A stretch of DNA of 64,000 nt from Phlebiopsis flavidoalba (taxonomy: Eukaryota > Basidiomycota > Agaricomycetes > Polyporales > Phanerochaetaceae): NCBI GenBank assembly GCA_035772785.1, contig JAOCPU010000052.1, forward strand, positions 62,001 to 126,000, read 5' to 3'. The notes under the pieces were generated by a model. The model had not been told where the DNA came from. It saw only the letters and a list, made by a program, of their open reading frames with translations, and ran no database searches. The position numbers were made by a program, and so were the translations under genes. Below, piece after piece: positions 45,839 through 56,200 of the stretch (position 1 is its first letter; each line of letters begins with the position of its first letter).

Positions 45839-47262
45839 TCACGAAGGTTGGTCCATGTGTGGTAACAGATCAGACGCAGCCGGTCTGTCTAGCGAATATG
45901 TCCTCCAGCATCTTTTCATCAGCTCCAAAAATGCGTCCTCAACATTTTCGGTCGATTGAGGTGAATCCATTCACCAGTTCAGCGGGGGGTTCGGGGGGGG
46001 GGGTCTAGAAGGCATTTGCAGAAGATACAACCTCTTGGCAGGGGAGTATACCCGCAAAAGTGAACCTGTCAGAAAACAGCAAGTTAAAACTCCTCTTGCA
46101 GTCCAGTGGCCTTGTAATATGGGCATCATTTTGCTTGACAACTCACCTGTAACATGACCATACCGTTACCCACAGAGTATACGTCGCTTTGGGGTGTGTG
46201 TGTGATCGTAGCGGTCACAAATCCCATTCACCTAAGGTTTACGAGGATTTCTGGTGCCATATATGCTCTTGCTCCTTCACGTTTGATGCTGGTCGTAGCT
46301 GGACTAGAATCCACAAAGTTTTGCTATGCCCAAAGTCGGTCAGCACAGGATTTAGGCCTGTTTCGTGGCTGACGTCCACCAAGATATTTTTCTACGCGTA
46401 GAAGTCAATAATTTTAGTAAGGAACCCTAGAGTTAGGGCGGAACGCCGCACTATCAACTCACACATCACTCAACCCCGTGAGAAGGTCTCCGTGTACAAT
46501 ATCTTCGCAGTGAATGAACGCCAAGCCCCTTGACCAGGGGGGGCAGTGCCGGGGGCCCTAAGAGCTCGTGGTAATGATTGGTCAATCAGACATCGTCTTC
46601 GCGTGCTGAATAAGCGAGCCCACCATCCCCATACTGTTGTGTCAAAGTTATAGTCCTTTTATTTTTCTTGTAAATAATCAACCATGTTGTCATCCAGCTT
46701 TGGCAGCACAACCCGCAGTGACGAGTTATTTTGTTTTATTTCTGTCTCCCGAACTCGACCTTATATTTTGCCATGAAGGAGGACTCGGATACCGAATTCG
46801 CCTCCGGCATGCACCCCAATGGCCATACATATGTTCTCGGCTCTAGATAATGCTGTAAGGCTACCTCGCGCAGGACGGCACGCCTAGGTTGAAGGTCATT
46901 AGCATATTGAATGCACCACGTTGGAGCAGACCATTGGCTTACGTTTTTCGCCATTGTTTCCGGTCCTTCCATACGCCGATGACCCTCGGCCGTCAGTGAG
47001 TGGAATGAAGACCTTGACAGCAACGTATTCGGGTTTACCACGCCGTCCACTGGGAGGTAACGTGGCCCCCAGATAAACGATTTACTTTTGGCGTATCCTC
47101 CTGTCCCCAATCATTTCCGGTATACCATCACTGCGGGTCCACGATCTTGATACCCTGCGTGTGTAGCTCTTGGGGCACACACATCAGTGTGCTCAATGAG
47201 TCCTGACTACCAGCCTGCGAAGCGTCTTGCGTAGTGTCGTCCATCGCTTCCTCGTTCAGCAT
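45839..47262 (-). CDS. Protein kinase A of the cluster (type 1, canonical motifs)
   Basis: TKL-like Ser/Thr kinase by motifs. ATG 47262 opens a Ser/Asp/Gln-rich leader (MLNEEAMDDTTQDASQ; then VPQELHTQGIKIVDPQ). Kinase motifs in order: glycine loop GTGGYAK (47090-47110), EYVAVKVFIPLTDG (about 47003-47045; beta-3 Lys present), LREVALQHYLE (46842-46875; alpha-C Glu), KGLAFIHCEDIVHGDL (46486-46535; catalytic loop with HGD), NILVDVS, VLTDFGHSK (46319-46346; DFG intact), ARAYMAPEILV (46238-46272), SDVYSVG (about 46163-46190), ELMKRCWRTYSLDRPAASDL (45860-45930; subdomain XI Arg). Stop TGA 45839. All key residues are present, so catalysis is plausible. It pairs with the type-2 gene directly upstream in transcription order. 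Introns of 50-60 bp and several slips. Partner and substrate unknown. Confidence 0.75.
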
Positions 47263-47668
47263 GATATGCTTCCTACTCCAGCGTCAGGATCTTCCGACGA
47301 GATTATATTGTCAATGTCGTGAGTGATGCGTGCGGTCCACACGCATGACAATTATGGCCCCTAAACGCAAGCACCCAATCTCCAAGCCGCAGCACAAATC
47401 GTACTTCAGAAGCACGAGCAGCGATCAGGTGAGACCGCTTTTTACTCTTTCCCACGGCCCGGGTGACTGTTTTAAGAACGCTTCAAGCCATGGAACATGG
47501 AATTCCGGTCTGTACACTGTAGTCCTGGTTGATTCGGTTCCGAGTCACAGAAGTCTTCGAACTTTGCAAACCTACATCTGCCACCCCGGTGGTATCAGAT
47601 TGAGTGGAACATACGCTTTTTTCTCTTGTTTTACTTTCTTCCTGCTTTTGGTAGCCCACATACCACGC

Positions 47669-48960
47669 TAGACATATGTAGGCGCATAGAATCTCTCTTC
47701 CGCTGTGGGTCTGTCCTGGCCGGGCTCGTACAAAGGCCCAGCAGGCGCAGTCGTTTATGAGAAGCTTCTCAACAACCATCATCCGTCTATATGGCCACAA
47801 TGTGGGCGCTCAAGGCAGATGGCCGTCTAATAGTTATGTTGCGTTGCTCGGCGTGTAGAACAGGAGAAGAAAAGGTCAATCCGCGAAACGTAGGAAAGAT
47901 GACGACCCGCTTACGGTAAACGGCATGTACATTGAGGTCTGTCATTGGTCATTATCTGTTTGTACAAATCATATTTGAGAAGTTGCGCTCGCATGTCAAA
48001 ACACACCAGTGACACCAAAAGTACTATGGTACACACACCTGCAAGATGCACATCCCAAAGGAGAATATATCGCTTGCCAGAGTTGGGTACGGTATGTTTT
48101 CGCTATCAGGGTCATTTCCCTGTTCCATCAGTGAAGTCAAGATCTCTGGAGCCGTCCATCGGGAAAGGCCGTGTCAGAGCTTGACTCAACATCCCAAACC
48201 TGCCTCCAATAGCATATCCCCGGGACATCCACAAAAATGGCTGAAGAAGAGTCGCCGAGCTGGGCGCTGCCCTGGTCAGTTACCAAAATGTTATCCTAAG
48301 CTAGGTTATAACGATTGGGCAGTATTAAGGAGCTGGATGGCTTACGCAGCGTACTTTGGCCGTGAGCAATTTTGTTTCCTGTGTAAATATGACTAAACGC
48401 AGAAGCAATGTCACAGAGCTAGAAAAAGGAAATTTAAGCGCTGTAAGCCCGCCGGCAAAGGGTAGGTTGAGAAAGGTCTCATACAAGCGGTATATTTTCG
48501 GGTAACGATGGTTGCTACTACGTTTCTAAAGCTACCACATTATGTCTCTGTTCTTGGCGAGAGGGTAAACAACTTGAAGGCATGCATTTGAAATCAGATG
48601 AGGATCCCCTAGGGTCAACACATGGCGAATTCCGGAATATAACTCCTTTTAATTTGAATATGTTCGGATGATCGAGGTATCCCATCATACCTACAAGCCT
48701 GGCAAGTCTGGGCTGGATACAAACGAAGTATCAAGACGACTGAGTGGAAGAGAAGCCGTGAATCCTGATAAGTTACATACCTTGTAAGATGACTCCGAGC
48801 CGAATAATACCGCGACCCCATGGTTCGGTCATGAGGATCCCCGTCGTAAGGGCGATATGACTTCACACCGCTACCGCTTTGTCCGTTAAGCCGACCTTCG
48901 TAAACACCCCCCATAAGTTCCCCATCCCAGGAGAGCGGGCTGATCGTCAGCGGTGTGTCT
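47669..48960 (-). CDS. Kinase-like protein B of the cluster (type 2, degenerate motifs)
   Basis: Kinase fold readable as: GVYEGRLNGQ (48880-48910, glycine-loop end), VAVKSYRPYD after removing two bases near 48868, HPNIFKLKGVIF (48636-48672), ASAFSHIYTGNKIAHGQ (48352-48405), NILVTDQGSAQLGD (48251-48292), RWTAPEILTSLMEQGNDPDS (48115-48172), ASDIFSFGMCILQ (48050-48088) and a subdomain XI remnant NDCACWAF with REIL (about 47700-47765). Two catalytic features are off: the loop reads HGQ where HGD or HRD is expected, and DFG is DQG. With indels common here the first needs resequencing, but the second sits in a clean frame. Likely pseudokinase or weak kinase (inference). Leader exons may extend to about 50.3 kb; the start is unknown. 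Its closest relative by motif is gene D. Confidence 0.65.
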
Positions 48961-51006
48961 GAGTATGCTTAAAATGTGTCCCGTCTATGCAAACATTTTC
49001 CTCGGCACCAGCCCACTCCGCTGATGAGTCTAACCATCATCCGATGAGTGCTTTTTGATGCAAAGCCCTCCACTGGACTATATTCCTCTCGGCAAAGGAC
49101 TTCTTCATCTCGTCTCTTGAGAATCTGAAAGCGACCTCTGAGAAGAATGAATGAGATGTTATGACCTAAGCAGGCGTACCCGATGGCAAGCGTCGAGATG
49201 GTCTTGGTGAAACATCATGTTCATAACTTCCTAACATCGCGAGGGTCCTTCACGAAGCACTGGTGGTTTTGTGTGCATTTCATCCCAAAGTTTCTCGCGA
49301 CCACGTTCTGCGGCCGCGTAGGGTCCTGACATGATCAGGAAAACGGACATAAATCCTTGAGACTTGAACGGTAATCCAGGATCAGGTTCCTCAATTTTGC
49401 TGTTTCTTTCAAGCTGAGTTCAAACACTAGTGTCGTAACATGTGGCTCGAGTCGAGCTTACCGAGTGTCAACTTTGACAATCTAATGTTGATATGCGTCT
49501 TGTGGCTCGGCTGTCAGCGTTTCAGACTTTGCAGCTCCGAATATGCCTAGTTCTTGGGCCTTGCTTGTTGGCCGGTTGCGCACCCGCGAAGCGGCACTGG
49601 ACCAAACTTCCGCAAGTAAATTGAGGCTCATCGTATACTCTAACGCCGCTCAGGTGACACGTGTAAATCGAGCACGGGACGGGCTAAGCCCAAAGAGGAC
49701 ACAGCGCCTCGTCAGGATTTAGCGATGAAAGCAACTCCGAAAAACCGGGCAGCCGGTCACGTACGTCTGATGAAAGGCACAGTGGGCAACTTCACTGGAT
49801 CGGTATCACACAGCAAAACGCACACCGTCAACCTCAACCGTCCACACCCACAGGCTGGTTGCATGGCAAAATGCACCGAGTCGCGCTGTCGCACCACAGC
49901 CTCGTGACTTGGTTGATCCTATGTAATTCCATAGCCACTTCCACCGTAGGCTGCTTAGAGGCTCCCCCTAGGCCGAACAACCTTAGAGCAGACTCGGCGG
50001 ACGATGTCTTAGTGCTGTGGAAATGTTGCGAATTGTGCTTATGGTCAGATTATGAAAAAAGCTCCACATGCAGACATACATACATGATTAGAAGTAATGA
50101 GCTGTCATCAGTGCCGCAAAATCCACGACAACATTCCATCTGCGCTCAAAGAGCAAAATTGTTCGCTTGGGCTTCCCAGGGCAACGACTCGCTCTCTCCG
50201 ATCCCGGGTGGGCATCGTTTTCATGCGACGCCGGTAAAATCGCAGGGGGACGGGGCCATTGGGCGTTACTATACACATGAGTTGTATACGGAGCTGTAAT
50301 GGAAGTCATGTGTCTACTAGAACGGTTAGGACTTTGTCATTGGACAGGTCATAGTGGATGTTTCGAGCGGCGCGACAACTTGGCTGATTGTGTAGGTCTC
50401 GACCTCGGACTAACTACGCCCGCTGTTGATCATGTAAGAATTCAAGTTTACCCAAGTAAGCGGAGATTGTGAAAACATGTGCTGGTAAGGAGTACGTGCG
50501 CGGCGGTCAGGCCTAAGCTTCAGTCAGTCAGGCGCGGTTATGACTTTCATCACAGTTCATCACTACAGGGATGCTTTGTCAGCGGTCGCACCGTGCGACG
50601 CCACCACAGCCCCCATCCGTCGTCTCATTACCTGGCGGGTTGCGCGACCGCACCGCCTCAAGAGCACGCGAACGGACGCACCTCGTTCAGTGCCTGGTCG
50701 CCACGTTCAAACAACGTCGCCTCGCAACATGCGCACACGTGTTAGCTCTCCGAGCAGACAGTCATCAACCGCAGAAAACGCTGTCTCATAGCACAAGTGG
50801 CTATGGATACTATAGCCATATAGAGAATAATCGCAGTAAATCACACCAAGAAGTACTACCTAGAGGCACACGAACGAAGTACGTGATGTGACATACTGAT
50901 TCAGACAGTACGCGATCGTTTGGCTCATACAAGTCATAATAAATGTTGGCAGGAGCTTTTTTTTCAAGACTAATCTGATCCCAGGTCCATCGCTAGAGTC
51001 CTTGCT
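48961..51006. other. Unassigned spacer between kinase modules, possible 5' exons of gene B
   Basis: About 2 kb. Minus-strand pieces that look like protein: SGPYAAAERGREKLWDEMHT (49270-49330) and FAERNIVQWRALHQKALIG (49065-49120), perhaps N-terminal exons of kinase B. On the plus strand 49725-50891 holds frames without a family. 50900-51006 is the 3' flank of kinase C. No mobile-element signature was seen. Confidence 0.3.
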
Positions 51007-52701
51007 TCATGGCATTATCATAAAGTGCAGTGATTGGAGTAGCACCAGAACAGACGCAGTAGGCCTGCCCGGATGGATGATTTGTCCTCCAACATTGCGT
51101 CATCAACTCCCATAACGCGTCCTCGATATTCTCAGGCCTCTCGGGATTCCAATCCCCAGCATATCGCTTGCTCGTGACAACGGATTGGGGCGACGCTTAT
51201 TACTTCTTTCTGAAAGTATCCCGTCCAGGTAGACCTATTAAGAGGTATAGTGGGGTTTATTTGGCGACTTTCTAGAATCAAATCATAACTTGAGACTTGC
51301 CAGTAACATGAATATACTACCCGCAGAATACACAATCGCTCTCAGGGGCGTGCGCCTGATTATTGCGGCCTCCGTCCCGCTAGTCAACAATGAATTTCCA
51401 GCGCCATGTTGATGCGGTATCTTCTGCGCGTCGTATGCAATGTCGTGATCGGAGTCGAGTGGAGACGGGTGTGGGGCGTCCGAAAATTGGACTATGCCCA
51501 AATCGGTTTATCAAGGTCTTGATGCTCCGCCTCCGAAATTAGTGTCTTACATACAGAATATTCCCCTAGAGGTAAAGTTTAGCTTTCCGTACATTCAATT
51601 AAGTGCTCATGGGAATCGTCTCTCACCCCATGAAGGTCTCCGTGAAAAAACTCCTTTCGCCATGGAGAAAGTGTTGCAGTCCTTTCGACACCCCTACCCC
51701 TGAAGCTTCCCGACAAGATATGTTAGACATGATTTAACAGCACAAAATGAGTGTCAAAAATACCACGGAGTACTTGTCGCTTAAAGTTACACTCTTGCTA
51801 CCCCTTTTTTGACATTTTTGCAAATAGTTGGCTATGTTATCTTTCATCCGTGGCAGCACAAGCTGCAGAGTTTGGTATCGCCTCATCTTCCTCCACATCA
51901 TCTTCACTCGTGTGACCGAGTTCCCCGAGGCTTCCGAGGCTGGAATAATCTTCGGCTTTATAATACCCAGTGGCCGACAGATGTTTTTCGTGCTCCAAGT
52001 AGCGCTGCATTGCCACCACCTCACGACGACAGGCCTACAGTGTTGAATTCGACGTTACGGAATGTACGGTATCAAGTCTCCAATGTACTTACACTCATCC
52101 ATTGCTCGCAGTCATCAGCCCATATCTTTGTCAAGCGGTTGTGGCGGATTGAACTCCTTGACTACAACGTTTTGGCGTATATTGTGTTGGTCCGAGTCCG
52201 GGATAAATGTGCCGAATACACAACAGCATATGCTCCTTGTGGCAATGACCTTTGTTTACCCCATTATTCTAGTCGAAACCGAACGATGCCCTGTGCATAT
52301 ATACCCGGGGGGCATGACGTGGTTCGTTCTATGAAATCTGACAACGAGTCGCGAAGGGTTTTAACGTGAGTAGTCCCCATTGGTCATCATCCAGTGCAAT
52401 TTGTGCTCTATCGAGGGTGAGGAAGCTTGTGATAAAGATTATTAATAAGTGCAAAATTGCATACAATATTCGAGATACAGACGTACCCAATCTCCAAGCC
52501 GCACAAACCGCTCTGCACGGCCGCCGGTATAGCGCTGCACTTACCTGTTTCTACCGTTCCAGGTTTTTTGAACAACTTGTAAAGTCGCTGTACGTGTTTC
52601 CGGTCTGAAGCTACACCACCAACATTTTGGCCAAAGAGTTCCTCTTCTTCCTCTGAAGGTCTATCTAGCGATGGGGCTTGTGCAATGATCATGTGAGTCA
52701 T
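51007..52701 (-). CDS. Protein kinase C of the cluster (type 1)
   Basis: Paralogue of gene A. The leader includes MIIAQAPSLDRPSEEEEELF (52630-52690). Kinase motifs: NVVVKEFNPPQPLDKD (52108-52180; beta-3 Lys), REVVAMQRYLEHKNICRPLG (51970-52025; alpha-C Glu), LVLPRMKDNIANYLQKCQKR (51805-51870; hinge and beyond), GLQHFLHGE then FFHGDLHG (51627-51690; catalytic loop), TD-FGHS at 51489-51510 (reads TDFGHS if one T is restored, TDLG as given), VYSAGSIFMLLAS (51300-51340) and NIEDALWELMTQCWRTNHPS (51065-51130), followed by GRPTASV. Stop TGA 51007. The beta-strand and subdomain XI wording parallels gene A closely, and the intron after HGDLHG is in the same place. Start 52701 is the first ATG of the open leader and abuts the end of gene D. 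Confidence 0.7.
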
Positions 52702-52739
52702 CGTCTGCTAGAATCTTTGTGAGAATTTGAATCTAGGTG

Positions 52740-54476
52740 CACATACCACTGCTTATGCGGTTGTGGGTGGTCATGCACGTCGTTTGCTGTAGGCCTGTCA
52801 TTGGATTTGAAAGACCAGCAGTCAAGCAAGAGCTTCCACAGCGCATCATTTCATGCCACAGTGGTGAGAAAGGTCAGGGCGTTTGGGCAGAAACGGCCAT
52901 CCATTATCAACCGCGCAACTTGGTCTCGACAAGGAAGGTGGTGGAAAAGGTGAGCTGCGTGTCAAGATCTATCATGAAAAGTAAACTGAGCACGTCCGGC
53001 GGAAAATGCCAACGTATACGCACCTACAACGTGCACATACCAAACGCAAAGATATCACTCGCAAACGTTCTCCTAACCCCAGAGGTATCAAGTATATTGG
53101 GCTCGTTTAAATAGCATTGCGCCAATAGTTTCTGGAGCCGACCACTGTTCTCGATTATCCAATAGAGAGTAACCTAAGTCTAACCGGTGTATCTGCAAAA
53201 ACATGCTAAAGAGAATCCTGAGAGTTGGGCCCTGTAGTCATCTGTTAATGAGAATACAACCCTGGCTCGAAGTGTAAGCCAACGGCACAGAAGATGGGCC
53301 CAGTAACAGACTTACGCCATGCAGATCACCATGAATGATGCCTTTTCTGTGCACGTATGACAACGCAGCCGAGCGATCTCATAAATCTAGCACAACCTTG
53401 AACGTTATTATACTATGCGAAATAATTAGGAAAAGGCAACGTACAAATTCGTAGGTTTTGGATACCGGTGGATTGATTTGCTTCAAATATCCGATTTAAA
53501 GTCCCGTTCCGCGTAAGAGGGGTATACTGAAAAGGGGTTTTGGCGACTATATGGACATTGAAAATGATCCCTTGTATCCTGCAAATGTTGGCATGGTCGA
53601 GATAGCCCGTAACCCCCATCTGATGAGCCAGATAAAACTTGACCCAATGAGGTATATTTCAACTGAGAGCAAGGGGAGACTATGGTCAAATACATGCCTT
53701 GATATTACGCGCGACCTTCCCGTTACGTATGTTCTCAGATAGATTGCGAGAGCTATAGGTGCTATATCTGACAGCTACAGCCTGCCCGTGAAGCACGCCT
53801 TCATGAGCAACTCCGTGGGCTCCGCGCGCCGAAAGAACGGGGAAGCCCCGAGCGTTTTGCGGAGGGGTTTCAGGCTGCGAAATTCGAGTGCATCGCCATT
53901 GGTACCTTCCCTCTGTGCTTGGCAAGCCACGCTATTAAACGATGAGTGGTCTCGCGTAGAGTTTCCCATCGATCTAGATCAGCGACAGCTTCCTTGCTTT
54001 GTTGGCTCGTCATGATCTAAAAGCAATTCGCAAATGTTATCACTACAGTAACGACATGCTACATACCCAATGACAGAAATCGAGAAGACCCTGCACCTCA
54101 TCTTCTTCAGGAAGCTCGTCCACCGTTCCTAATATCTTTGATTCTAGTAGACTAATGGTGGTTTGCGGATGCTTTTTTGAACTTCTCAATCCACGCTTCG
54201 CACTCGGGGCTTTGTTGCATAGGCGGCGGGTGTGGATCATCTTGAAGGCTCGGGCGTGTCCCTTCCGATTCGCTCGATTCCTCCTCAAGGTCCAATTTCT
54301 AGCTGAGATATTATGGCATGTGACTGAGACTCATGATGCTGCCCCGCGCCTGGTGGAGATTGGTCTTGGGCATCAGAGGTTACTTTCGCGGGGATTAGGT
54401 GCGCGGATCCCGAGAAAACCACCCTGGGACTCGGACGCATGCGAACATGAAGGTTGGGATAATGAGAAAGTGACAA
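52740..54476 (-). CDS. Kinase-like protein D of the cluster (type 2, degenerate DFG)
   Basis: Paralogue of gene B. The N-terminal helical segment includes SPECEAWIEKFKK (about 54170-54215) and SKILGTVDELPEEDEVQGLL (54080-54145). Kinase motifs: GVAHEGVLHGQAVAVRYSTY (53755-53815; Arg where the beta-3 Lys is expected), HANICRIQGIIFNV (53555-53597), AALSYVHRKGIIHGDLHG (53325-53390; HGD present), then an intron and SLTDDYRAQLSG (53212-53250; DDY in place of DFG), QWSAPETIGAMLF (53112-53152), ASDIFAFGMCTL (53023-53066) and LWKLLLDCWSFKSNDRPTAN (52790-52855). It ends around 52740, within about 40 bp of gene C. Motif wording (TDxxxAQL, SDIFxFGMC, HGQxVAV) ties it to B rather than to A or C. Probably catalytically weak or inactive (inference). 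Confidence 0.65.
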
Positions 54477-56200
54477 GGGATCTTAGTGAGTCGATTCGAG
54501 AATGGTAGCCGGAGAGACATGGGGGGGACTGTTGGACAGGCAAGGTCGACGCGAGCCAGACAACGTGGATCGCATGAGGCGTCCTTCACGCCATAAACCT
54601 ATAATAAACCACAATGAGTCGTGGAAAAAATCTGTTGCCCACTAAAGCTCGTGACCGATTAAGGAAAACGATTGATATAGGGTCTTCTCATTCGCTTGAC
54701 GCCACCAAGCCGACCAACTCGTAAGTAGAGTGGGCTCGTAGACTTGCCTGGCTCAATCTGCTCCGTTATATATGTTAGCAAATTTTCGTAGCACTTCCAG
54801 TGGACGAGAACTACGCACCACAGTACAACCACAGTAGACCACAGTCAAAATTGTTCGAGGGTGCAAATCATGCATCATCAGCGCCGACCCAATCATGCAA
54901 GATTTTTCATCCGGCGCTAGAAGAGTAAATGGTCCGGTCTTCGACTTCCCAGTGCGATGAGGCGCGATGACGCTCTCCAATCCGTCCGTCCGCGGGATTC
55001 TGGCGTATGTGATGGATAGACAACACTGGTTTTAAACGCGATCCGGCACAAATATCGCAAAGTGGATACGTTTCGCAGACGAGGTGTCCATCGCGAGCGG
55101 CGCGACGCTTGGCTGCAAGACGATTCGTTGAGGCAATTCGACCCCGGGGGATTTCTCATTACCGAGGACCTGGCTAATTTTCTTTTTTTTTTTTTTTTTG
55201 TGGGTCAGCCACGTCCTTGCACCTCGATTTATCTCACTCACATTGGGTTACATTGTCGGGCGCATCAGAGCAACCTGAACGATTCACCCGCCCGGTGGGT
55301 ACGCGAGCTCGCGACCACCCAGACGCGCGCGGGTCACTCGTGGCGACGGATCGTGGCGTGAGCCCCCGCGCCCCTGTGCGTTGCCTATCGCAACACCACC
55401 CATATCCCGGGCAGCCCGCCCATTGCACACACACTGCGCGCGCCCGCCAATCTATCACGCTGCGGTTGAGCAACCTCGAACATGCTCGCCGTCTAACGGG
55501 CCGCACTAACCAGACCCCCCCCTCGCGAAGCCAAGAACCAAAAAAAAGGACCCTGATTGCGGGCATTGGGGGTGTGGCACGTGCATCCGCTCATCAGCCC
55601 ACCATAAGCGGAGAGCGTGTTCTATACGTGCAACGAACATACGCTGGCGTCTTCTGGGGCGGCTCCGATTCAGTCACACGACCGCGAGGTGCCTGATCAT
55701 TGGGCAGCAGCGGGGGCATCCGTATGTCAGGAGGCCCTAATCATCCTGGCTGCGTCCCCACGGATTGGGCGGGCGTTCAGGCACCCGGTGCTCGGTATTT
55801 TGCGAGCTGGACGATAAATTTTTTTTCGGGCGGCGTGTGGGACATCGATGCATGCGAGCGCAGAGCAATCATTGCTGCAGAACATGGCGCGTAGCCCCTT
55901 GTTGTCGTATGATATGAGTTCGTTCTCATGGTGAACGTCGAATGTATGTTGCCTCAGAGGACGACCGAAGCAATGCCTGCCACCGTGTGATGTGGCGACG
56001 CGGGGCGAGCGTGTGAGGACCCCGACTGGGTCGCCGGCGAGCTGCGTTCGTCATGAGAAAATGCGCGTTTTCTTGAGCGGATTGCCTTAACGAGCTTAGA
56101 CCGCCGGGCACACAAACATTCCCCAAGCACACTTGCCCGAGATAGGCAATTCGGTGATTGGGGCGGCCTATAGGCGATACGGTCCACCAGTATTTCTCGC
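54477..56200. other. Intergenic between kinase block and kelch gene
   Basis: About 1.7 kb. 54600-54980 is AT-balanced without motifs. A T-run lies at 55181-55199. 55200-55700 is C-rich. A plus-strand piece at 55714-55850 (PGARYFASWTINFFSGGVWD) reads like protein and might be the first exon of the kelch gene. The rest shows nothing. Confidence 0.35.
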
